Below, in pieces: positions 36,781 through 49,800 of a stretch of DNA of 64,000 bases. The position numbers were made by a program, and so were the translations under genes. The notes under the pieces were generated by a model. It did no database searches. It was not told the DNA's origin and saw nothing but the letters and a program-made list of their open reading frames with translations. Position 1 is the stretch's first letter. Every line of letters begins with the position of its first letter. This stretch comes from Cymodocea nodosa (Eukaryota; Streptophyta; Magnoliopsida; Alismatales; Cymodoceaceae), in the NCBI GenBank assembly GCA_036874045.1, contig CM072337.1:1178001-1242000 (forward strand), in the 5' to 3' direction.

Positions 36781-37779
36781 TCTCGCGAAAAGGTTCGTTT
36801 ATTATTATGAGCACGTTGTTTCAATTTGTCCGAATAAATTAGAAAAAAAAAAAGTCAAAAAAAGGGAGCACACGGTTTTGTGAAACTGGAGAAATTACTG
36901 TTAGTTAGATTACCTTTTTTTTCACTAAAATGTGGTTGTTATTTAACGTAAAAAAATATTTCAATTTTATTAACAATAAAAATTATATCTATAATATTTT
37001 AATACTTGTCTTTAGCGTTATTGAACTTTTTCTCTCTTTAACGGTTTTGCTGCAATCGGGGAATTTCCAGCACTAATTTTGCTAACTTTATTTTAATTTT
37101 ATAATGAAAATTTATTTATATAATAATAATAATATATGTCTTATAATCTATTTTTATTAAAATTTTAACTTGAATAAACGATAGTTAGTGTTATTTTTAA
37201 TTTTTAAAAATGGTAAATCAACATAGTTACTTTTATTTCTTGATTTACCTCGTGTCGTTATTAAAAAAATTTCCCTTTAAAAAAAATAAAGGTATTTTTA
37301 ATATCTTGTATTTTCTTCTATTTCTTAATTATCTACCATTTACTTTTTCTTCCAACCTACGTTGAAAAACTTCATTAAATTGCGCAAGCCCACGTCATCT
37401 TTGACAAAAATCTAGCCGTAAACGTTTACCTGTTAATGTTAGTCGGATAGGTGTTGAAAATAAAGTTTTATCTATTTATTTATTTCAGTTAAGCAAGAAA
37501 AACACAACATCTTAGACGATATAAAAGATATTGAAATTATTTTGGAAGATTGCAATAAAAGGACTTAAAATTTATTTAATTGGTGAAAGCATCTGACTTT
37601 AAAACTTTACTTTCACAATCAATATACTCGTAGAATGGTAAATGTTCTCGTTACGTAGACATGGCTCGAAATTAATTTCTTCCGACAACTAATCTAAGGG
37701 AAGGGCGTAAAATTTAAGATGTAAATAAAAATATTTGTGTAGAATTAGAAACTTAGAAAGTAATTTTGATCTTCTTCTT

Positions 37780-38090
37780 TTTTATGAAAATTAATTTTTA
37801 ATAAATTAATTAATTTAATTTTTAATAAAAAATATTTGTGTATATTTTGAATAAAATTAATTTTTAATAAATTCCTTAATTAATGAATTAAATTATTTAG
37901 TTAAAATATAATTAATCAATGAATTAATTACTTACATTAATCCATTAATATATTACAAAATTAGATCTTTATATATCATTTATCAATTAATTAAATATAT
38001 ATCATTTATCAAAATCAAGTATATGCAAAAATATAAGTATATATTTACATCAATGTATTTTATGATTATTCTTGAGATTAAAAAATTTAA
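37780..38090 (-). repeat. AT-rich dispersed repeat, copy 3
   Basis: Shares TTTATATATCATTTATCAAT(T) and AATTAATTAAATATA words with copy 4 (40180-40530) and is the reverse complement arrangement of copies 1 and 2. Edges are uncertain. Confidence 0.45.
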
Positions 38091-38333
38091 AATTAAAATA
38101 TCTTAATTAAAATTGTAAAATAAAATCATCATATCACTACAACTAAATAAGATCTTAGTTAAAATCATTATTACATATTTAAAATTTAAAGAGTTCTAAA
38201 CTCAGGTTTTAGAATTTTTTTTCTTAAAGTTTAACTAGAGACAAAATTCATTTTCTGTCTATTTATACACACACAAACTCCAATCAAAATCTAATTTTGA
38301 TTATACGTAAGATTTATGATTAAAATTATATAC

Positions 38334-38338
<5 letters not shown>

Positions 38339-38365
<27 letters not shown>
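38339..38365. repeat. (AT)n microsatellite
   Basis: About 13 AT dinucleotides in the spacer upstream of ARF; the longest such run in the window. Confidence 0.9.
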
Positions 38366-38368
<3 letters not shown>

Positions 38369-39333
38369 GAGTCCCTGCAAGGACAATTTTATCTAAAATT
38401 TTTACCACTTTACCTTTTCTTTTTGCATGTACAAAATCAAAATCAAAATCTTTATAAAAATAGATGTATCTTTAAAAACAAATTATTTCGTGACATAAAA
38501 ATTACCTTATACATTAAACAATTTTTTAACAAATACCTTTTAAAAGTATTACTGTTGTAAGTCCCAACTCCACCTCTAAAGAGAGCTTTACTTCCTATTA
38601 TTTAATAAATACGTACCTGAGAATTATTTTCGTAATAATAGTTTTAAGGAATGGAAAACAATAATTTCAATGAACACCTGGATTGTAGCTACAGTACTGT
38701 TTGGAATGTCACTGTAGCAACATTTCCAGGAAATTTCTATAACGATCGTAAATACATGTTTACAATACATGTTACCGAAGTGTTAGTATTACTGATTATA
38801 CAAAAAAAAAAAAAAAACTAATTTACCAAAAGATAATATTATTTGTGATTATCGACGGTCACAAGTCAAATTACATTATTTTTATGTAAATTTTAGCCCG
38901 AAGAATAATTAATATTTCCAATACTTGGGTAGACTTGAGTTTTTAGTTGCTTTCGGCCAGTAAGATTAAGTATTGAATAGCTAATTTGACCTGTTAAGCA
39001 TTGAATAGCTAATCTGGAGTCGGTCTACTCTTGAACTTGAATTTCGACAATTTCTGGACATTAAAATTAATTAATTTGACTTTTGAATAACTAATTCGAC
39101 CTGTTAAAGATGATAACCATCAATTGTTAGGAATTGGTCCACCTGAACTTGTAGTTTTGATCATTTATTGGATGGTAAGATCAACTAATTTAATTTGACC
39201 CATTGAATGGTTATTTAGGCTAATCTGTCACTAACTATATTTACTTAAAGCCTAACTAATTTACAAAACACCTCAAATTTTCCATACAGTAATAAGGAAA
39301 AAAATAAAATTTACAATCCAAAGAAGATATTAC

Positions 39334-39570
39334 CTCAGCATATAATCTCATAAAATACACGTGTAACTTCTTTTCTTCCTCTGCCAAAGTCCTCTTTCCC
39401 TGATGTAAGGCTGCAATCACTGAGGGCTCTAAATTAACGTTTACCTTAGATAAATTAGAAATCCATGCAATGCTGTTGGCAAACCCATCAAAGAATGGAA
39501 TAATAATTTTTTGGGTTCTAAATGGGTCAGGGAGCAAGTATGAATCATTTGCCAAGCCACCAGTCTCAAC
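39334..39570 (-). pseudogene. Orphan exon-like ORF of unknown family
   Basis: On the minus strand, 79 codons run open between a good acceptor (ACTGTAG|GTTGAG at 39570) and a good donor (TATGCTGAG|GTAATAT at 39334), phase 0 on both sides. The reading is complex and protein-like: LLPDPFRTQKIIIPFFDGFA, then IAWISNLSKVNVNLEPSV, then KRTLAEEEKKLHVYFMRLYA. I do not recognise the family. There are no neighbouring exons; both flanks are AT-rich repeats. It is probably a single captured exon or the last trace of a lost gene. Composition and splice signals are better than chance frames nearby. Confidence 0.5.
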
Positions 39571-40179
39571 CTACAGTCTTGTGTTCTTAGATGTTGAATA
39601 GTTTAAGGTCTTGCATTATTTTTCTGTCTAGAAATCAAAAATCACTGTGAGCTCAATGGGGTCAAGGTCATGAATATGTTACCCTAGAACTCTGATTTCA
39701 ACTGCAAGGGAAGATTGTTTCTCTACATCAATAAAGATTGTGGAAAATATGAGGTTTATTTGCTTGCCTCCCCCCATAGATGTGGAGCAGGTAATTTGAG
39801 ATTTAAGTTGCTTGTACAATCTTTACCTTCTCTTCTGTTTCAATGATTATTTCAATAAAAATATTAACAATTTATACCTTAAATTGCGTGATGTAGATTT
39901 ATTTGCCGCAAAGAATTTCTAATGCAATATTAACATGTAATTTGATATTACATTTGTAAAGAATAGTAAAAATTCAGAAGAAGCAGTATTTGTTTGTTAA
40001 AGTAGTAGTATATACATAATAATAATTAATAAATAATAATAATAACCTAACTTAATAGGATTCAAAAGGTTATTTCAATATTATAATTATTAAAACTACA
40101 TTGAATACAATAAATCACTTCAAAAGTACCATTGAAAATAAGATCAATGAATAATAAAATGTTAGATTTAATATCTGTT

Positions 40180-40530
40180 TGTGTACTTAAAATTTAAATT
40201 CAGATAGAATTATTTGAATTTAAATTTTGTAAAATTTAATAGAAACAATTCAAAATTCAAGTGTTAGTATATAATCATAAATTTAATAGAAATTAAAATT
40301 TAAATATTTATGTATTTGAACAGAATTGATTTTTAACGAAGTTAACTAATGAATTGAAGTAATTAATGAAAATGTAATTAATAAAAAAAAATTTATTTTA
40401 TATTAATTAATGTATTATTAAATTAAATATTTATATATCATTTATCAATTAGTTAAATATATCATTATTCTTAAATATAATTAATCAGAGAGGACTAATA
40501 TCATTAATCTTTATATACATTTATTAATTA
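40180..40530 (-). repeat. AT-rich dispersed repeat, copy 4
   Basis: Begins TTTGTGTACTTAAAATTTAA and contains TTTTGTAAAATTTAATAGAA and TATATCATTTATCAATTAGT. It reads as the reverse arrangement of copies 1 and 2, and ends near AATATAATTAATCAGAG. Confidence 0.5.
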
Positions 40531-42103
40531 GAGAGAACATAATTTAGAGCAGATCTTCAAATTAAGAATAAATATATTTGTTTAACATTGTCCTATTCCT
40601 AACTCTAACATAAGTTACTCTTGACTCCGGATATGGATCAGAGCTTGAAACAAAGGTAATTAAACTCAGTCTATCAAACATGTTTAACAAGTAAAACTAT
40701 TTTATCACATTACATCACGTAACTCTAGTTTATATGGTCAACACGTGGAGTTGACATGATTGGCAGCTAATCATCCCCTACAAGGAACTCTTTGTATTTA
40801 AAATGAAGGCTAGACAGGTCAACGATTTAATTTGGGTATATTAAGCTGTGTTAACTTGATCAGGCCTAACTCAAGTGACGTGCATATATGGGAAGATGAA
40901 ACGTAAAGGAAATAATTAAAATGGTTCTAAGCACGAGGTGATTTCCTTACTTTAATTACAAAATTGAATGTTTATTTCATTAATCTTGGCAAAAATCCTA
41001 GGTAGTCAACTGGATAATTAAACATACTTACGTATAAAAGAAATCAAACAAGTATGATTTAAGGATAGAATAGAATGATTTCGTCAATTTAAAATAAATG
41101 TCGACTGTAAATAGAATTTTATCATAAACTAAACGTGTAAGAATTTTTATCAATTTTTTAAAAATCGATAAATCTATAACCACCGGCATTTAAATCATAT
41201 AACCGAACGAAGATAATTAACCATAATAATTTAGTTAACTAAAAATAATATATTTGCGCTTCTAACAAAATTTAAATCTACGTAAATATAAAATCACTGC
41301 CATAGAAAAACGAAACTAGAGACACAACGGAATATGTATACTCACGACATTTTTTGCTTTGGATGTTTAAAACAGTGTATTAAATTTGATTTTAATGAAA
41401 TAAAAGTATGACTAGTAAAAGTGACAACATGAAATGTATTTTAATAAAAAGGTAAAAAGTAAATTGTGTAATTCATAATATTTACAAATTATGTGATTCA
41501 TAGAATCGTCAACGTAAATGGTATGTTTGTGCATGTTGAAATGTTTAAAAATGGAAAAAATAAAAAAGTTTAAAGTATTGAAAAATACTTTAATTTCATG
41601 AAAAGTCATGAATCTCAAGAAAAACATATGTATTAATATGATTAAATAAATTGATAATATTTTAAATTTTATCATTATGTAATAATGAAACTTGATCCAT
41701 TAATATAAGTAATATACTTTAATCATATAATACAAAAGAAATTATATAAACTTAAATTTTATCTCTCATAATTGTTATTATAAAAAATATATCAACATTG
41801 TATCCAAAATAATTTCATATAATCAGACTTTTATAAATTCAAATGCATCACCTTTTATAAGGTGCAATAATCTTCAAATTACATAATAATTAGTAATAAA
41901 TATATAATAATCAATAAAAATGAACTACAATATTCTTAAAAAATCTCTTTTCCTTCTTCCCTCCTTTCTTCTTCACTATATATGGTTGGTCCCTTCTTCC
42001 TTTGTTGCTTAAATCAATGTTTATCAGAGAGGAATGTATCAAGAATGAAGACAGTAGTGACAATGGTGCTTGATCTTGATGAATTGTTAGGTGACACATT
42101 AAC

Positions 42104-42225
42104 ACTTGGGCACATAAGGGTGGGGAGGTTATGCTTTGAGTAGAGAGGTTGAGCATAGGTGGGGAGGTCATGGCTAGGGTAGGGAAGTTAGGCATAGGTG
42201 GGGAGGTCACGCATAGGCGAAAATG
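42104..42225. repeat. Short G-rich tandem array (about 40-bp unit)
   Basis: Units of the type GCATAGGTGGGGAGGTCATG recur imperfectly three to four times, just outside the left end of the Harbinger element. No function is suggested by the sequence. Confidence 0.65.
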
Positions 42226-43799
42226 TACAGAAAGATCACGCAAACAGTTAAATTTCATATCATTTTGAGGGAGAAAGGTGAGAATTCTAATCTTTTTATG
42301 CTTAGAAGATAATTTTTTAACTTTTCCAAGACTTCGACATATACAAACAATTATGAATTTTTCTCAAATTTTCTTTTCCTAAGATTTCACAAAAGGCACG
42401 AACCTTCTTAGGGGAGGTTTGTGTAGGAAAGAAATCATGGGAAATAAAAGGAAAGTAAATGGGGGAAGTTATTTCTCATGATCTCCCCTGTTTGTGCATA
42501 AGAGAAATGGGGGAAAATATTTCTCATCGTCATCTTGATATAAATACTTTTTAATTTTTCGTTTCCCCCCTCCTCTTTTTTGAAATGCCCCAAAATCCAC
42601 CTAAAATTCACGTTTTCGTCACCCCTAAATCTTTGCCTGACTAGGAGAGCTCAAAACTTTCGATTTTGTCTCCCCCAAACTTTGCTTGATTGCATAACAA
42701 CTCAAAACTCCGATGCATCTCGCAGCATCGTCCAATCCCTTAAAAGTCCCAATTTTGTTGTCTCATTTGTCATTATTTTCGTCGAAACTCTAGTGTGTGA
42801 TCACTTCTCCCTTGTCGAAATCTTTGAAAAATCTCCCAAGTGTGATGTTTTGTTCTTATGCTTTGTTTTAAGAGTGACGAGACAAACATACTAGATGACA
42901 TGGTAGTTGCCTATTGAGGAAGTCAAAGGATGAGGAGGAGAGGCCTCAAGCTATGGAGCATAAGGTGCAGGTTGAGGTAACTGAGGTTATCATTGTCCCC
43001 CATGCAACCCTAAGGTGGGAGAAACTGGAGGTCATTGCAGGGGAAGAAAAGAAGAGGCAGGGATTGAAGCTTTAGAAATCTACAAAAACAAACTTTTTTT
43101 TTCTTTGAGTTTGAAGAAACATCGTTTAAAAAGGCCATAAATACCTTTAAGGATGAGTGGACACCAATGTTTTTTTCAAGTGTTATCTTTTTCTGAGCTA
43201 TTTTTGCTAATTCTTTAAAAATTGAAGACAGTTAAAAACAATGAATTTCATATAATAGAACATGAAATACAATTTTTGAAAGTTGGTACTCTAAGTTTAG
43301 TTCTCTACAATGTTCCATAAATTAAAATCTATTATATTTCCATGTATGGAACCCAAGTTTTGTATTTTTTCTTGAGTAGTGCTCTTCTTAATTTTTCCAA
43401 TGAGAGTTTAATTGCTAAAATCTAAGTTGTGTAGCACACATTATGAATTATTGAAGTAGAACTCAACGTAAAGATAATGCACTTCACAATTATTCAACTT
43501 TCATTTGTTTGTTTTGTGATTTAAATTTTGCAACTCATATACCTTCAATTGCTACACAACAAGATATGATAGTCTTCTATCATAATGTTATTTTTTTTTG
43601 ATAATTACAAAATATAATTTCTCATTCGAAAATTTGTCTCATAAAATTTTTATTTTCTATTTTCCAACTTTGTTAATGAACATAATATAGAAATATGACT
43701 TATAATAGAAAGAAATACGTGAACTGGAACATTAAATAATATGAAATTTTTTTAGGTATCTTAGTATTAGAAATACGAGAAAGAAATGTTAAAGTACAT

Positions 43800-44656
43800 G
43801 ATAGGAATATCAAAATTAAGACATGACAAAAAGTGATTGTCGAATACAATGACAAAATTAATGATAATATTGAGAAAAAATATGTAGAAATTAAAATGAA
43901 AATATAGAAGACAATGTATAAAAATTATACAAAGATTTTCAAACAAAGTAGATAGGGGTGGGACTACATTTGTGGACATACTAATATTCTCAAAGAAATT
44001 TGGGATGAATTTGTGCAAGTGAAATATTTTATTTTGTGGTATTCATTTATTTCTTTGAACTTGCATATAATAAGTCATTTCCTTCATTTATTTCTTATAG
44101 CAATATCTAGAATGTAAAGCATGTTAGGAAAAATCATGTACAATATATGATGATCTATATATAGTGTTTGATGAAAATATAACAATTAGAGTAAATGGTC
44201 AAGTTTCCTAATATTTCACAATTATACCATGTAAATCTTGAAGAACCTATGAACACCTTCCCTATAGTCAATATTCAAGTTCCTCCAATATTTTCTAATA
44301 ATGGAGAGGCTGAAAATACACCAAACCCTTATATAAGTGAAAATGTTAGTAATAACTCAAGAAAAAAAGTCTAACCACATATTGAATCATCTCAATCAAT
44401 TACTATATCAATGAATGAATTTAGTAAAAGTATACATAAGATTGTAGAAAATGAAGAGAATGAGAAGAAATTAGAACTCGAGAAATAAATAGATGAAGTT
44501 ATTCCCCAAATCATTGATATTGAGGGCCTTACAGATGTAAAGCAAATATTGTGCTTGGAATTACTAAAACAACCTATAAAAAGAGTTATTTTTTTAGGGT
44601 TACCCTCTAATACTGTACAACTTAGGTGGTTAAGACATCATATTGCAAAAATATGA
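43800..44656 (+). pseudogene. Harbinger SANT/Myb-like ORF, broken
   Basis: In shifting plus-strand frames, YKNYTKIFKQSR then GWDYICGH and ILKEIWDEFV match the SANT/Myb-like (Myb_DNA-bind_3) layout 'xxYxxxxxLxxxSGFGWDxxxKxIxAxxxVWxxYL'. The C-terminal part reads DIEGLTDVKQILCLELLK then FLGLPSNTVQLRWLRHHI, matching the usual 'GLsDvqvLkAmeLLkd...fl.L...lrlkWLq' end. In Harbinger elements this protein helps the transposase to enter the nucleus and bind DNA. Several stops make it nonfunctional. Confidence 0.7.
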
Positions 44657-45079
44657 ACTACTATCTGTTATGAACATCTTTGTTTGAATATTTTACAGTA
44701 ATATTGTTATAATTTGTAGTTGGACTTTGTTGTTAGTTGTTAATTACATTCAAACATTATTGTTATTATTGAGTACTTAACTTCTTTGCTTTATTGACTT
44801 CATTTGATCGATTGTGCACTCTAATTTTATTGTTAGGTATTTGCATTTAGTTAATTTTTGTTATATTTCACATATTTGTTCTTTTACATATAGTTATTCT
44901 CTACATAAACAACTATGATGAAAGTTCTTAATAACGATTAGAGAGGCAAAGATGAAGATAGATATGCAACATGATTACTCAAGCATGTGGAGTAGTTACA
45001 CATAATAGATCAAAAATCATTATACTAAATAAATATACAGTAAAGAGTGAGAACAATAGACGAGGACATTATTAGATTC

Positions 45080-46075
45080 ATCAATACCTCACCAATTATA
45101 TAATTGTCGAAAAATATATCACATGAGTCAAACTATTTTTATGTAATTTTGTGAGTTAATTAAAAGAAAAGGAGTTATACAATATAGTCGAGGTATAAGT
45201 GTAGAAGAGAAATTGACATTTTTTCTTGTTACACTTAATCACAACCAACGATATGGAGTAACTACTAAGTGTTTTGGGAGATCTGTTTGGATAATTAGCA
45301 CATATTTCAATGAAGTTGTCAATGCTATAATTAGATTACTTGATATATTTATAACAAAACCTTCGTCATCAATACCAAATAGAATTTGTAATGATCTAAA
45401 TTGAATGTATTTTGCATAGATGTTTGACAATGCATTTTTTATGTGTTCTCAATATAGGATTACATTAATGCTATTGATGGTACACATGTCAATGCCATAA
45501 TTTATGAACAAGAAATTACTAGATATAGGAATAGAAAAGGAGAATTAACACAAAATGTAATAGCTACTTGTAATTTTGACATAAAAATCATATATGTAAT
45601 TGTTGGTTGGGAAAGATCAATTACAGATGCAAAGATATTACAATATGCGACTTTCCAAACACATGGGCTTGAAACACCACTTAGTATGATATTACTTTTA
45701 TTCACATTATTTGTTTACGTAAATGTAAATTATAGAAAGTGTTAAATGTTATGTATATTATGTAGGTAAGTATTATTTGGTAGATGTAGAATTCCCAAAT
45801 CGTCAAAAATTTATTTCTTCATTTTGAGATGTTTAATATCATTTATCAGAATATGATCAGAATCTAATTTTAAGTAACGTGGTAGAGAATTTAAATTACA
45901 TGTATTATTAATTGAAAAATGTTATAAAATGTACATTTAGAGTGATCAAACATCAGTTTGTAATTTTACAATGTTACATGTCATATCCATTTGAAACACA
46001 AATTAAAATTATTTTAGCATATTTTATTGTCCATAATTTCATTAGAAAGGTAGATCGAGAAGATTTACTTTAAAG
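45080..46075 (+). pseudogene. Harbinger DDE transposase, broken
   Basis: The N-terminal part reads KLTFFLVTLNHNQRYGVTT then FNEVVNAIIRLL and, after a frame change, NAIDGTHVNAII (first catalytic Asp), YRNRKGELTQNVIATCNFD, VGWERSITDAKIL (second Asp), KYYLVDVEFPN and LAYFIVHNFIRK. The third acidic position, normally in 'NVIERxFGVLK', here reads NVIKCTFRVIKHQF, so the catalytic Glu is Lys. Stops and at least one frameshift are also present. The protein would cut and join the element at TTA targets; this copy cannot. Confidence 0.85.
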
Positions 46076-46594
46076 TTTAGTAGATGAATATGTGAAAAAA
46101 ATATTGTATTGAATAATGAATTTGTTAACAATGTTAAAAAATATAATGTACATTGTTTTGGTAATCTAAGCATAGAATAAAAGAAAATAACAACTTATAT
46201 AATGCGTAAAAGAATTATGTATTTCATGTGGAAGAGAGATAATATGTAAAAAAATATATTCAATGTAGTTTTAATGAATTTTACTTTTGATGAAAAATTT
46301 ATTTCATACGTGCATTTTGTATAATTATTTTAATTTAATATACCAAAAATTTTAAAAAATTATTAATATATATTTTAATATTTTATAAAAGTAAATTTAA
46401 AAATTTTAACTTTTTTTCTTATCATTTTTTTAGTATACACAAATATCTTAATTTTTTTATTATTTCTTAATATGCACAAATAACATTTCATTTTTTATCA
46501 TTTTTCATCATTTCTTATCTTTTTTATTTTCCATTATTTCCTACATCTCTTACTATTTCATTTCCGATGAAAAATATGTACAAACATGTTCTTA

Positions 46595-46894
46595 TATTAA
46601 GAAACTTTTTATTATCATTAGAATATAGAATTTGGTATGTATTAAAATTAAATTTAATATATAAATTTGAATGCTTTTAAAAAACTACAAATCCTAACCG
46701 AATTCTTAAAAAAAAAAAAAATCTGAATGAAACGGAACATAATTTCGAGATCGGTTCTTCCGTGGGGAAGCTTGGCGTTTCCCTCCTTCCAAATCTAACG
46801 CCGAGGGCGGGAGGAAGCCGGAGGAGAGGGAGGTGGAAGGTGCGGTCGACGGCAGAGAATAGAGCGAGGGGACTGCAGATCTCCCGATTCCAAG
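46595..46894 (+). other. Leader and promoter-proximal region of MAD1
   Basis: AT-rich DNA up to about 46735, then an abrupt change to GC-rich sequence (46740-46894) containing GGAGGAAGCCGGAGGAGAGG, a typical plant 5' UTR. A minus-strand frame (46706-47038) across it is a shadow. The Harbinger element ends only about 300 bases upstream of the MAD1 start. Confidence 0.6.
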
Positions 46895-49800
46895 ATGATG
46901 GTCAGGACTCCACCTACGGGTAGGAAGCGGAGAGCCGAACCCTCCGTGGACGACCTTTGCAGTCCAGTCTCCGACCGCCGCCTCGTTGTCTACAATGATC
47001 CACTCCCTGTAGCGACCCAGGAGCCGGGGGACCAGCACGACGGCATGGTCTGCACCTACCAGTGCCGCCAGATGGTAATCATACGTTGCCTTCCTTTTGA
47101 TTCTACCGAGAAAGATATCTCTTTTCGGCTTTCGAATAGAACGTTTCGTGGAGGTGTATTAAATTTTTTATGACTTGGAATGGGAAGGGATTTCGGTGTT
47201 TAACACAATGATCAGTTTCACGAAATGAAATGAACGAGTCATCAGTTTCATGTTCCTGGTTAGTAGTAGTAGGTTGGCGGTGTTGGTTGAAGTTAAAATC
47301 TTTCCCCTTATTCAGTATTTTGTGTACAATTTCGCCATTTGTCATGTCATAGTGCACATAAGAGGATGGTTGCGACATGTAGACTGAATCTCATTTCACT
47401 TCCAATAACTACTTGTACCTGCACATTTTTCTCGTAAACAATTTAACTGTACCTTTGTCTGGAACAGTATAATCCTTTTAGATGATATTCATCTTCAGCG
47501 AAAATAAAAATATTTTCCCCTTTTTTTGCTTTTCCTAGGTAAAGTCAGAGTTCATGGTTGCGCTGAGAACTGCAGAGAATCAAGTTCTTGAATATCAGTC
47601 AAAATTTGAAGCCATTAACAATGACCTATGTAGAAGTGGTAGTTTCTTTTTTTCTGTAACTGATCCCTCATCTTCTCTAATTTTAGTGGACTTGGCTAGT
47701 TTATATTTTCTTATAAAATTTTTCAAACAGAAAATGAGAGACAAAAGTTTCATGGTCGGTTGCTCCTATTAGAACAAAATCTTGCAGCCTCTAAAGGTCG
47801 TGAACATGCACTACAAGAGCGTCTGATAAAGGAGATTAATGGATCTCAAAAGCAGTATCAAGAACAGGCTACACGGAGCAGTGAGCTTGAGGTTTTCACT
47901 ACTTCATGCATAAGTTTATTCCATTTAAATTTACCTCACGTTCCTGTAATGTCATGGAGTTCATGTTAGACATGATTTTCCCTATACTGAAGTCCTACAT
48001 ATTTTTAGACTCTTGTATATATCCAAGAGACCAAGTCACTTTATTTGTTGCCGACAAAAAAATAGAGGTTGACATTTAGCAAATTGAATATTTGATTTAA
48101 TATGCATTCTTTTTTATTGTTTATTGCAGACTGATTGAAGTGACCTCCTTTATCAGTTTTATTACTGCTGTAAGCTTGTAAATAAAATATTTCTTTTGTT
48201 TAATGAACTATTGAATTTATATATCAACAACAATCTGCAGTGGGGAATGATTGAATAAATATAGAACTAAATGGTAATTGACTATGAAATAGTAATAATA
48301 AATGAAAATCTAATATGATTGTTCTTGTTCCCTCAATACATTGCTTATTTCCGTAGTGGTTCAAAACAATTAGTGCGGCAATAAATTTTAAGCATTGTAT
48401 ATGTTCTTTTATCCTGAAGAATGTTTCAATAAAACACAAAATATGATATTTCCTTTTATCTTCCTTTTTATGTATCTATTTATGATGACTTAGATTTGAT
48501 TGCTCATGGTAAAGGTACGTCTTAAAAAGGAAGTGGATCTTCGGAGAACTGCAGAAGCTTTGGCTGTTGCTGCTAAAGAGAAAGCTGAAGATGCAGAGCA
48601 AAAAGTTGAGCATCTTTCGGAAATTTTAGAAAGGGAGAAAAGAAACTTTATGAAGGAGCTTTCAGAGGCTGAAAATGAAGCAAAAATGTCTTCTTCTAGA
48701 TTAAACATAGAAGTCTGAAACCAGCACTTGCATGTTGATTTAGCGTTGAATTATCACATTTAGCATGGTTAAACAACCTTTTTCTTGCTTTCAGCTTGAA
48801 AGAATGAAGCTCAAGGCAGATTGTGCCATGGAAGAGTCAGTGGTACTACGAAAACAAATGGAAGATTTTAAGGAGAGACTAAATGCGGTTTGTGGCCTTT
48901 GCATAACTCTGATATCAATAAGGAATACTCATAAGTTTAACTTTTTTAATATACAAATTTCAAGCTTTAGCATGATTCCCCTTGGCAAGCCATAGGAACT
49001 CATGCACGTGTACTTGTACATCATGCTACCTGGATACCTGTAATACCCCTCTGTACCAGTATCAATGCTGGTAGTCTGGTACTTCATTGGTATGGGTATA
49101 GGTGTGGATGCTTGTCATATGTGTTATCTCCCTAATGCATACACAAACAGATACATTTAGATATCCTTCTTAAGGCTACTTATATAGTTATATTTTGAAA
49201 ATCTCTTATAAATATCATATAGATTGTAGACATAGATGCAAACATAAACACACTTAGCTATCTTTCTTAGAGTTTTTGCCTGGTTGATACTCATACCCAT
49301 ATTTATACCAAGCTTCTTAGAGTTGCATGTGTACAAATGCACGTGAAATATTTAGTTCAAATTTATTATTCCTATTTAGAATGGAAATCATTGTAATTTT
49401 ACTATCTTTTGTGTTTTTAGTGTCTCCTGCAGAGGAACAAGTTAGAACATAAGTTGGATGATTTGATGGCTAGATCACCCCATGTTGCTCCATCGGAGGA
49501 CCGAAGTTTAGTGAAGCATCTCCAAGAGGAGCTTCGGAATTATGTGAGTTAGATTTATTCTAGCATCTCTCATTGCTAAGAACTAATGATTTTATGACCG
49601 TGAGATAATAATGAAGTGTACAAAATTGCCATTCTTATGGATTTTGTTTGCTACGAAGTATGAACTCTATGGACTGTTGTCTTGGCTTTTGGGTGCTTAG
49701 GTGATGACTGTGCGCCTAAACTAATTAATTAATTTTGTAGACACATTTACGTATGTTTATGCATAGCCAATTTTTTTTAAGGTAAAATAGAGTGAAATTT

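Larger units (their letters stand above)
35011..39333. other. AT-rich spacer upstream of ARF
   Basis: No gene recognised over more than 4 kb. Contents seen: an 80-bp direct repeat pair (35240-35320 and 36700-36780), two copies of the dispersed AT-rich family (35540-35850 and 37780-38090), an (AT)n run at 38339-38365, and degenerate repeats with 'gaatagctaattTgacctgtta' words at 38970-39230. The rest is homopolymer-rich. Confidence 0.6.
39571..42410. other. AT-rich spacer up to the Harbinger element
   Basis: No gene recognised. It includes dispersed repeat copy 4 (40180-40530) and a G-rich short repeat array (42104-42225). The minus-strand frame 41911-42258 overlaps the array and is a repeat artefact (repeated SPPMPN/SPPMLN units). 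Confidence 0.6.
42411..46591 (+). mobile_element. Dead PIF/Harbinger DNA transposon (4.2 kb)
   Basis: Flanked by TTA at 42408-42410 and 46592-46594, the usual Harbinger target duplication. The left end is GGGGAGGTTTGTGTAGGAAA; the right end in reverse complement is GAACATGTTTGTACATATTT, which matches only partly, so the ends are worn. It contains both ORFs expected of plant Harbingers: a SANT/Myb-like ORF (43800-44656) and a DDE transposase (45080-46075), both on the plus strand and both broken by stops. Subterminal TATTTGTGCA- and AAAATGA-type words are shared with the MITE at 22707-23344. Confidence 0.8.

Noticed and set aside
41911..42258. Minus-strand frame with repeated SPPMPN/SPPMLN units
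   Set aside because: The repeated peptide is produced by the 40-bp DNA repeat array and not by a gene.
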